This document shows positions 6,528-12,296 of a stretch of 12,296 nucleotides of DNA, piece after piece. The notes beneath the pieces were generated by a model. The model worked only from the letters and a program-made list of their open reading frames with translations, ran no database searches and was not told the origin of the DNA. The first letter of the stretch is position 1; every line of letters begins with the position of its first letter. This stretch comes from Bacteroidota bacterium (GTDB lineage Bacteria; Bacteroidota; Bacteroidia; Flavobacteriales_F; PHOS-HE28), in NCBI GenBank assembly GCA_023430945.1, contig JAEYYE010000203.1:1-12296 (forward strand), given 5' to 3'. A program made the position numbers and the translations under genes.

Positions 6528-6557
6528 GCCGCGTTGGTGCGCTTCTGAAAAAGAAAC

Positions 6558-7919
6558 ATGTCCAAGATCGATATCCTGCTGCCCAAAATGGGCGAAAGCG
6601 TGGCCGAGGCCACGATCATAAAGTGGCTCAAGAACGAAGGCGATCGCGTGGAGGCCGATGAACCGATCGTGGAGATCGCCACGGATAAAGTGGACAGCGA
6701 AGTACCCGCGCCGGAAGCCGGCGTTCTTTTGAAGCGCACAGTGAACGAAGGCGATGTGGTGAAAGTGGGGCAGTTGATCGCACAGATCGGCGAGGCTGCT
6801 GGTGCATCAGCTACAGTTACCCCGGAACCTGTTCCGATCGAAAAAGAACCGATCTCAAAAGGCGTGGCCGATGTTTCCGCTGCTGCCAGATCCGTTCAGA
6901 ACGTGGAACGGACCGGGCCTTCGGGCAAATTCTATTCGCCCCTGGTGCGCAACATCGCGAAGAGCGAAGGCATCGGTCTGCAGGAATTGGAAGCGATCGA
7001 AGGCACCGGCCAGGGCGGCCGCGTAACGAAGCGTGACATTCTCGGCTACCTGCCCAACCGCAGCGCGACCGCAAGGCCGGAACCTGCAAAGCAACCTGCA
7101 TACACCAACGGATCGGCGGGCAATGGAGTTACCGCCACACCTTCGCCGGAACCGATCCGCGCCACGGAAGCCCCGAAGCCAGCTCCTCCACCACAAGTAG
7201 CCGCTGCGCCCGGCGACGAGATCATCGAGATGGATCGCATGCGCAGGCTGATCGCCGATCACATGGTGATGAGCAAGCACACCAGCCCGCATGTCACCAG
7301 CTTCGTGGAGGCCGATGTGACCAACCTGGTGCTCTGGCGCGAAAAGATCAAGAAGGAATTCGAACAGCGCGAGGGCGAAAAGCTCACCTTCACGCCCATT
7401 TTCGTGATGGCCATTGTACAGGCCATCAAGGAAATGCCGATGGTGAACGTGCAGGTGAACGGCTACACGATCATCCGCAAACGCGAGATCAACATAGGAA
7501 TGGCAGCAGCGCTTCCCTCCGGTAATCTGATCGTTCCCGTGATCCGGAATGCGGATCAGTTGAACCTGGTAGGCATGGCGAAAAAAGTGAACGATCTGGC
7601 GAACCGTGCACGGCTCGGCAAGCTGCAGCCCGATGAGGTGAGCGGCGGCACCTATACGATAACCAACGTAGGCACTTTCGGGAACGTTCTAGGCACACCG
7701 GTGATCAACCAGCCGCAGGTGGCGATCATGGCCACGGGTGCGATCCGCAAGAAGCCTGCGGTGATCGAAACCTCGCAGGGCGATATGATCGGCATACGCC
7801 ACCAGATGTTCCTCTCCCATTCCTACGATCATCGCGTGGTTGACGGTGCGCTGGGCGGCCGGTTCGTGCGCCGGGTGGCAGATATCCTGGAAGCATGGAC
7901 AATGGACCGTTCTTATTGA
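6558..7919 (+). CDS. 2-oxoacid dehydrogenase complex E2 (dihydrolipoyl acyltransferase)
   Basis: A 453-residue E2 with the full domain order. The lipoyl domain (2-78) carries the attachment lysine in ATDKVDSE (K44). An Ala/Pro-rich linker leads to the E3/E1-binding domain at 126-164 (YSPLVRNIAKSEGI...GTGQGGRVTKRDIL). A second Pro/Ala-rich linker leads to the acyltransferase domain from about 222, with the catalytic DHRVVDG at 424-430 (H425, D429). E2 transfers the acyl group from lipoamide to CoA. The sequence does not decide between branched-chain, 2-oxoglutarate and pyruvate complexes; the DKVDSE lipoyl motif is common in Bacteroidota E2s often annotated as branched-chain, so that is my preference at low confidence. 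No E1 or E3 gene is adjacent, so the complex must be completed from elsewhere. It has its own promoter box. Confidence 0.95.
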   Translation: MSKIDILLPKMGESVAEATIIKWLKNEGDRVEADEPIVEIATDKVDSEVPAPEAGVLLKRTVNEGDVVKVGQLIAQIGEAAGASATVTPEPVPIEKEPISKGVADVSAAARSVQNVERTGPSGKFYSPLVRNIAKSEGIGLQELEAIEGTGQGGRVTKRDILGYLPNRSATARPEPAKQPAYTNGSAGNGVTATPSPEPIRATEAPKPAPPPQVAAAPGDEIIEMDRMRRLIADHMVMSKHTSPHVTSFVEADVTNLVLWREKIKKEFEQREGEKLTFTPIFVMAIVQAIKEMPMVNVQVNGYTIIRKREINIGMAAALPSGNLIVPVIRNADQLNLVGMAKKVNDLANRARLGKLQPDEVSGGTYTITNVGTFGNVLGTPVINQPQVAIMATGAIRKKPAVIETSQGDMIGIRHQMFLSHSYDHRVVDGALGGRFVRRVADILEAWTMDRSY

Positions 7920-7947
7920 TAGTTTCGCGTCGGAGGTCGGAATATTC

Positions 7948-7955
7948 TACATTTA
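7948..7955 (+). promoter_or_regulatory. -7-like box (TACATTTA) for the PorE-like gene
   Basis: TACATTTA differs from TAnnTTTG only in the last base. A TTTCG at 7923-7927, about 20 nt upstream, is a possible -33 element. The ATG follows at 7996, with a purine-rich GGAGTGAA directly before it serving as a plausible ribosome binding site. Confidence 0.45.
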
Positions 7956-7995
7956 TCCCCATAGGTTTCCGTGAACCTGATAAATACGGAGTGAA

Positions 7996-10173
7996 ATGAA
8001 GAAAGTCTACGCACTGTTAGGTTGCCTCATCCTGTCGTTCGTTCCCCTCATCGCGGTAGGGCAGAACGGCACTTCCACGATCTGGAAATTCGAGGAAGGG
8101 AACAAGTTGATGGAAGAGAAACTGTACAACCAGGCTGCCCTAATCTGGAAAGAACTGCTCACCACCGATCCGGACAATGCGAACCTGAACTACAAGATGG
8201 GTTACGCCTTGTTCAACTCACCTTCCGATCGCGATGCCGCACTTCCATTCCTGGAGCGCGCCGCACAACTGCGATCGACCGAGGAATACGGCACCTTTAA
8301 CATCTCTGGCTACGATCCCTTCGATCCGCAGGAACGCAACGCACCGGCTGAAGTGGATTATTACCTCGCAAAAGCCTACCACCTCAACAACCAGTTCGAC
8401 AAGGCCGATCAGAATTACCAGAAATTCATCGATGGCGTGGATGAACGGCATGTGCTGCGCCCGCTCGCAGTGCGTGGCAAGGAACAGACCGCCAATGCGC
8501 GCACGTTGCGCGCCCAACCGCTACCCTACCAGGTCTCGAACGCCGGCAAGGTGATCAACAACGAAGGGGCCGACTTCTCCCCCGTACTCTCCGTTGATGG
8601 GAACGCGCTTTTCTTCACTTCCCGCAGGATCCGCCCGGATAGTTCGAACAAGAACGTGATCGATATCATCACCGGCGCTCCGTTCGAGAACATCTACGTG
8701 AGCTACAAGGACCGTGAAGGGAACTGGCAGGCGCCCGAATTGCTCAACATCAATCCCGATCAGGGCCACATGGCCTCGATCAACGTTTCAGCAGATGGGC
8801 AGACGCTCTTCATCTACCGATCGGATGAAGGTGATGGCAACATCTACGAAAGCAAACTCGTAGGTGAACTGTGGAGCGATCCGGTGCTGATGGGATCGGA
8901 CATCAACACCAAATCATGGGAGACCCACGGCGCGCTCACCGCCGATGGCAACACTTTCTATTTCGTTAGCGACCGGAAAGGAGGATCGGGCGGCCGCGAC
9001 ATCTATCGTGTGGTGCGCCTGCCCAACGGTGAATGGAGCAAGGCCCAGAACCTGGGCACCACGATCAATACCAATTGGGATGAAGATGGTGTCTTCATCC
9101 ACCCCAATGGGCGCACCATCTACTTCAGTTCGGTGGGCCACAATTCCATGGGCGGGTTCGACATCTTCACTTCGGAGCTCCAGGAGGATGGTACGTGGAG
9201 CGTGCCGCAGAACCTCGGCTATCCATTGAACACTTCGGATGACGATGTGTTCTTCATCACCACCGCCGATGGACGGCGCGGTTATTTCAGCTCCGATCAG
9301 ATGGGGGGCCATGGCGAGAAGGACATCTACTTCGTGGATCTGCCATCCGAAATGGAATCCGAAGGACTTACGGTCTTGAAAGGTTTCATTATTCCCCCTC
9401 CCGGCGAATCGCTTCCGCCTTCCACGATCCTGTACGTTACCGACAAGACCACTGGCGAAGTGCGATCCTACAAACCGCGCCAGCGCGATGGCGTGTACGT
9501 TGCGATCCTTCCACCGTGTCGCGAATACAACCTGGATTACCGGGTGAACGATAAGACGATCCACACCGAGGACATCTTCGTGGAGTGTGAAAGCGCCTAC
9601 CAGGAGATCAACAAGGAGATCTACCTCAATCCTGTTTCCCTCGCTGATCCCGCGAGCATCGTGGACCTGCCACCTGGATCACCTCCCGGCAAAAAGGAAA
9701 AAGGCGAGCCGGTGAAGGATCCCACCGCTCCGATCGGGAAAGATCCGCTCACGGACGAAGAGAAGAAGACCGCGCCACCACGCACCACGCCCGATGCGAA
9801 GTATGTGGATGAATTCACCAAACAGTTCGGGTACAACATGAAGGACATCGACCAGAGCGATGCCCGCTGGACAGCCTTCATCGACAAGGTGATCGGGCTG
9901 ATCGATAGCAACGGACAGGCGAACGTGGTGATCGAAGCAAGCGCTTCAAAAGTTCCCACGCGCACCTTCGGAAGCAATGAAGTGCTGAGCCGCGAGCGCA
10001 TGGATGAAGCGAAGAAGCGATTGGTGGATGCGGTGAAAGCCCGCGGCAAGGATGCTTCTTTGCTGAAGCTCGAGGCTGTCAACAACAAAGTGCAGGGTCC
10101 GAAGTATGCCGGCGACTACCAGAACACCGAGAAATACGGGAAGTTCCAGTATGTTACGCTCAAGGTGAGGTAG
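7996..10173 (+). CDS. PorE-like envelope protein: TPR, five PD40 blades, CRD-like and degenerate OmpA-like domain
   Basis: A 725-residue exported protein. A signal peptide (MKKVYALLGCLILSFVPLIA) probably ends near VGQ23. TPR-like helices cover about 30-150. Five PD40/WD40-like beta-propeller repeats follow, near 196-210, 260-286, 311-339, 364-393 and 416-448, each with a DG...(I/L/Y)(Y/F)F(S/T)S pattern. Residues 459-545 look like a carboxypeptidase-regulatory (beta-sandwich) domain, then a Pro/Lys/Asp linker (555-600). The C-terminus (601-725) resembles OmpA: N661...LS...R668 is kept, but the GHTD-type segment is replaced by ASASKVP. TPR, propeller, CRD and OmpA-like domains in this order are the layout of PorE of the type IX secretion system, but many Bacteroidota paralogs share it. 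There is no lipobox at the cleavage site, unlike PorE. Likely periplasmic or outer-membrane associated. Monocistronic, with a terminator behind it. Confidence 0.85.
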   Translation: MKKVYALLGCLILSFVPLIAVGQNGTSTIWKFEEGNKLMEEKLYNQAALIWKELLTTDPDNANLNYKMGYALFNSPSDRDAALPFLERAAQLRSTEEYGTFNISGYDPFDPQERNAPAEVDYYLAKAYHLNNQFDKADQNYQKFIDGVDERHVLRPLAVRGKEQTANARTLRAQPLPYQVSNAGKVINNEGADFSPVLSVDGNALFFTSRRIRPDSSNKNVIDIITGAPFENIYVSYKDREGNWQAPELLNINPDQGHMASINVSADGQTLFIYRSDEGDGNIYESKLVGELWSDPVLMGSDINTKSWETHGALTADGNTFYFVSDRKGGSGGRDIYRVVRLPNGEWSKAQNLGTTINTNWDEDGVFIHPNGRTIYFSSVGHNSMGGFDIFTSELQEDGTWSVPQNLGYPLNTSDDDVFFITTADGRRGYFSSDQMGGHGEKDIYFVDLPSEMESEGLTVLKGFIIPPPGESLPPSTILYVTDKTTGEVRSYKPRQRDGVYVAILPPCREYNLDYRVNDKTIHTEDIFVECESAYQEINKEIYLNPVSLADPASIVDLPPGSPPGKKEKGEPVKDPTAPIGKDPLTDEEKKTAPPRTTPDAKYVDEFTKQFGYNMKDIDQSDARWTAFIDKVIGLIDSNGQANVVIEASASKVPTRTFGSNEVLSRERMDEAKKRLVDAVKARGKDASLLKLEAVNNKVQGPKYAGDYQNTEKYGKFQYVTLKVR

Positions 10174-10201
10174 GCCGGTCGGCTTGTGAAGAACTTGATG
10201 G

Positions 10202-10222
10202 ACCCCGGCTTCGCGCCGGGGT
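10202..10222 (+). terminator. Strong GC hairpin after the PorE-like gene
   Basis: ACCCCGGC (10202-10209) pairs perfectly with GCCGGGGT (10215-10222), an 8-bp stem with a 5-base loop (TTCGC). It starts 28 nt after the stop codon of the PorE-like gene. The downstream tract (TTCCTGTTC) is only moderately T-rich, so termination efficiency is uncertain. Confidence 0.6.
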
Positions 10223-10233
10223 TCCTGTTCATA

Positions 10234-10241
10234 TACCTTCA
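10234..10241 (+). promoter_or_regulatory. Possible -7 box (TACCTTCA) for the exonuclease gene
   Basis: TACCTTCA resembles TAnnTTTG with two changes and ends 4 nt before the ATG at 10246. If used, the transcript would be leaderless. It sits just after the terminator hairpin, where a new promoter would be expected. Confidence 0.35.
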
Positions 10242-10245
10242 GCCC

Positions 10246-11019
10246 ATGCGCCTGAACCTCGAAAAGCCGCTCGCGTTCTTCGATCTTGAAACGACCGGCA
10301 TCCGTATCGGCCGTGACCGGATCGTGCAGATCGGCATCGTAACGCTTCTGCCCGATGGATCTCGGATCAGCTGGGAAAGCCTCGTGGATCCACAGATGCC
10401 GATCCCGAAGGAAGCGACCGCGATCCATGGCATCACCGACGCCGATGTATTCGGCCAGCCAACGTTGGAGCAGATCGCCGATGTGATCATCTCACAACTG
10501 GAAGGCTGCGATCTCGGTGGATTCAACTGCATCCGTTTCGATGTTCCTTTTCTTGCTGAAGAACTTTTTCGCGTAGGCTTCGAATGGGATCATAGTGCTT
10601 CGCGGATCGTGGACGTGCAGCGGTTGTACCACCGCATGGAACCGCGCAACCTGGAAGCTGCGCTGAAATTCTACTGCGATCGCGAGCATGCCGATGCGCA
10701 CGATGCATTGGCCGATGTTCATGCCACAGCGGATGTCCTGCTCGCGCAGCTCGATCGCTATCCCGATCGCATGCAGGATCGGGTGGAGGCGCTCGCTGAG
10801 ATGAGCGGCGATCGCGATCGGACCCCAGATCCTGCAGGCAAGCTTCAATTCGATGGATCGGGTGCGATCTGTCTTTCGTTCGGCAAATACAAAGGCTGGA
10901 GCCTTGAGAACATCGGCCGATCGGATCCCGGCTACCTGCAATGGCTCATGACGAAAGCGGAACTGCCGGGCACCACGCTTTCGATCATGCGCAACGCGCT
11001 CGCGCAAGTGGAGGCTTGA
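10246..11019 (+). CDS. DnaQ-family 3'-5' exonuclease with ExoX-like C-terminal domain
   Basis: A 257-residue protein. The DEDDh exonuclease core has motif ExoI AFFDLETTG (D13, E15), ExoII GGFNCIRFDVPFL (D99) and ExoIII AHDALADVHAT (H152, D157), so all metal and catalytic residues are present. The C-terminal part (208-250) contains SFGKYKGWSLENI...DPGYLQWL, the small domain also found at the end of exodeoxyribonuclease X-like proteins. It likely degrades DNA from 3' ends in repair or nucleotide scavenging. It is not the replicative epsilon subunit, which lacks this tail. The start at 10246 is chosen because the frame's earlier ATGs fall before or inside the terminator hairpin, and because this one gives the usual short lead into ExoI. 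The next gene begins 4 nt after the stop. Confidence 0.9.
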   Translation: MRLNLEKPLAFFDLETTGIRIGRDRIVQIGIVTLLPDGSRISWESLVDPQMPIPKEATAIHGITDADVFGQPTLEQIADVIISQLEGCDLGGFNCIRFDVPFLAEELFRVGFEWDHSASRIVDVQRLYHRMEPRNLEAALKFYCDREHADAHDALADVHATADVLLAQLDRYPDRMQDRVEALAEMSGDRDRTPDPAGKLQFDGSGAICLSFGKYKGWSLENIGRSDPGYLQWLMTKAELPGTTLSIMRNALAQVEA

Positions 11020-11023
11020 ACGG

Positions 11024-11632
11024 ATGAAGATCGTCTGCATCGGTCGCAACTACGCAGCGCACGCGAAGGAATTGGGTAATTCGATCCCGGAGGAGCCGGT
11101 CTTCTTCCTGAAGCCCGAAACTGCGATCCATGATCGCAACGCTCCGTTCAAGATCCCTGAATGGAGCAACAACATCCATTATGAATTGGAGCTGATCTTC
11201 CAGATCAAGAATTCATGGTCCGGCCAACCGGTGAAGAAACTTTCCCATGTCGTCGATCGATACAACATCGGACTCGATCTAACAGCTCGCGACATTCAGG
11301 ACGAGTTCAAGAAGAAAGGGCTTCCATGGGAAAAGGCAAAGGCATTCGATGGTTCGGCGGTGATCGGAGACTGGTTCATGGAGATCCCAAAGGATATTTC
11401 ATCGATCGCCTTCCGACTTGAAAAGAATGGTACGATCGTTCAACAAGCCACGGCTGCGGAAATGATCCACTCCCCCGCTGCGCTGATCGAATATGTGAGC
11501 CGCTTCATAACGCTGGAGCGCGGCGATCTTTTGTTTACTGGAACGCCCGCTGGCGTTGGCAAACTGGAGAAAAGCGACCTGTTGGTCGGCTACCTGGATG
11601 GTACTGAGCACCTGAAGCTATCGGTGGAATGA
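11024..11632 (+). CDS. Fumarylacetoacetate hydrolase (FAH) family protein
   Basis: A 202-residue single-domain FAH protein, the normal length for the short bacterial (YcgM/FAHD1-like) group. It opens with the typical IVCIGRNYAAHAKELG. Metal ligands are E54 and E56 in HYELEL and D85 in GLDLTARDIQ; GLPWEKAKAFDGSAVIG (99-115) contains the conserved Lys (K106), and LLFTGTPAGVG is the C-terminal signature. Family members are Mg2+/Mn2+-dependent C-C hydrolases or decarboxylases acting on 2-oxo acids such as acylpyruvates or oxaloacetate; the substrate cannot be read from the sequence. The ATG lies 4 nt after the exonuclease stop, so the two are almost certainly cotranscribed, although no functional link is evident. 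Confidence 0.92.
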   Translation: MKIVCIGRNYAAHAKELGNSIPEEPVFFLKPETAIHDRNAPFKIPEWSNNIHYELELIFQIKNSWSGQPVKKLSHVVDRYNIGLDLTARDIQDEFKKKGLPWEKAKAFDGSAVIGDWFMEIPKDISSIAFRLEKNGTIVQQATAAEMIHSPAALIEYVSRFITLERGDLLFTGTPAGVGKLEKSDLLVGYLDGTEHLKLSVE

Positions 11633-11652
11633 ACCGCTTCAACCTGCACGGC

Positions 11653-11660
11653 TAACTTTG
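11653..11660 (+). promoter_or_regulatory. Bacteroidota -7 box (TAACTTTG) for kdsA
   Basis: TAACTTTG is an exact match to TAnnTTTG, 32 nt before the kdsA ATG and 20 nt after the stop of the FAH-family gene. A TTTG also occurs at 11666-11669 but lacks the TA. No clear -33 element is seen. Confidence 0.6.
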
Positions 11661-11692
11661 CGCCCTTTGGCAAACCTTCGATCTGTTCTGGT

Positions 11693-12296
11693 ATGACGCG
11701 AAACGTTCGTGTAGGTAACATCGATTGTGGCGCCGATCAGCTGTTCCTGATCAGCGGTCCGTGCGTGATCGAAGATGAAGCGATCATGATGCGCACGGCG
11801 GAAAAGCTGCGCGAAGTGAGCGATCGCACCAAAGTGCCGGTGATCTACAAGAGCAGCTTCATGAAGGACAACCGCAGCAGCGTGGAGTTCTACATGGGGC
11901 CGGGCATGGACAACGGCTTGCGGATCCTCGAAAAAGTGAAGAAGGAGTTCGGCTTTCCGCTGCTCACCGATGTGCATTATCCCGATCAGGTGAAGGCTGC
12001 GGCGGAAGTTTGCGATGTGCTTCAGATCCCGGCGTACCTCTGCATGCAGACCACGCTGGTGACGGAAGCTGCGAAGACCGGAGCGGTGATCAACCTGAAA
12101 CACGGGCAATTCCTTGCGCCGGACAGCATGATCAAGCCGGTGAAGAAGATCGAAAGCGTTGGCAACAACAAGATCATCCTCACCGAACGCGGCTTCGTGC
12201 TCGGCTATAACGATCTGGTGGTCGATCCGCGGGCGTTCTACCATCTGCGTCAGACCGGCTATCCTGTGGTCTTCGACATCACGCACAGCATCAGGA
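11693..12296 (+). CDS. kdsA: 3-deoxy-8-phosphooctulonate (Kdo-8-P) synthase, 3'-truncated by the window
   Basis: The first 201 residues of a KdsA, running off the right edge. The enzyme condenses PEP with arabinose-5-phosphate in the cytoplasm to start Kdo synthesis for lipid A core. Family sequence is clear: FLISGPCVIED, IYKSSF, NRSS, GPGMDNGLRI, LLTDVHYPDQ, DVLQIPAYL, AAKTGAVINLKHGQFLAP, ILTERG, GYNDLVVD, TGYPVVFDITHSI. The Cys in SGPCVIE points to the metal-dependent class (E. coli has Asn there). By alignment in mind with E. coli KdsA, K55, K60, N62, R63, S64, D95, K138, R168 and H202 equivalents are kept. However, several usually conserved residues nearby differ: KASFDKAN reads KSSFMKDN, YRGPG reads YMGPG and RQTDL reads MQTTL. 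A divergent KdsA is most likely; a related aldose-phosphate PEP condensing enzyme is possible. Confidence 0.88.
   Translation, partial: MTRNVRVGNIDCGADQLFLISGPCVIEDEAIMMRTAEKLREVSDRTKVPVIYKSSFMKDNRSSVEFYMGPGMDNGLRILEKVKKEFGFPLLTDVHYPDQVKAAAEVCDVLQIPAYLCMQTTLVTEAAKTGAVINLKHGQFLAPDSMIKPVKKIESVGNNKIILTERGFVLGYNDLVVDPRAFYHLRQTGYPVVFDITHSIR

Noticed and set aside
6558..7919. Reading the E2 gene as part of a local dehydrogenase operon
   Set aside because: No E1 or E3 coding sequence flanks it and it appears to have its own promoter box.
7996..8028. LLGC at residue 10 of the PorE-like protein as a possible lipobox
   Set aside because: The Cys sits in the middle of the hydrophobic core with only nine residues before it and more hydrophobic residues after it, so an ordinary signal peptide ending near residue 23 fits better.
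8914..9564. 216-codon minus-strand frame inside the PorE-like gene
   Set aside because: Opposite the repeated PD40 blades, which are unmistakable on the plus strand.
11639..12286. 215-codon minus-strand frame opposite kdsA
   Set aside because: The plus strand reads as KdsA throughout; the minus frame is a His-rich shadow.

Overview
The window looks like ordinary chromosome from a Gram-negative member of the Bacteroidota. The evidence is a run of Bacteroidota-type -7 promoter boxes (TAnnTTTG and close variants) ahead of several genes, a PorE-like TPR/beta-propeller/OmpA-like envelope protein, and kdsA (LPS Kdo synthesis). GC content is fairly high for the phylum, judged by eye. The placement is an inference; no rRNA or tRNA is present to test it. 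GATC is conspicuously frequent in genes and intergenic DNA alike.

Left part, minus strand (about 1-2900): a possible 5' end of a gene leaving the window at base 1; a small HAD-superfamily 5'(3')-deoxyribonucleotidase-like gene (229-699); and a unit made of a YihY/BrkB six-helix membrane protein (1958-2893) followed by two tandem paralogous coiled-coil lipoproteins (1328-1825 and 773-1327). That unit ends at a strong rho-independent terminator (721-752) whose tetraloop is GATC.

Right part, plus strand (3048 to end): an MBL-fold hydrolase carrying two compensating frameshifts; recR; a GT2 glycosyltransferase with extra membrane and sugar-transferase-like segments, overlapping recR by 4 nt and probably starting at CTG; an orphan 2-oxoacid dehydrogenase E2 subunit; the PorE-like protein; a DnaQ/ExoX-like exonuclease; a fumarylacetoacetate-hydrolase-family enzyme 4 nt behind it; and a 3'-truncated kdsA.

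The genes do not form one pathway. They mix housekeeping (RecR, E2, nuclease, nucleotidase) with envelope functions (YihY protein, lipoproteins, glycosyltransferase, PorE-like protein, KdsA). I found no CRISPR array, prophage, insertion sequence, toxin-antitoxin pair or recognisable defence system. The points most worth a second look are the paired indels that destroy the metal motif of the MBL gene, the YihY/twin-lipoprotein unit, the GATC excess, the CTG start with the composite glycosyltransferase, and unusual active-site-region residues in KdsA.
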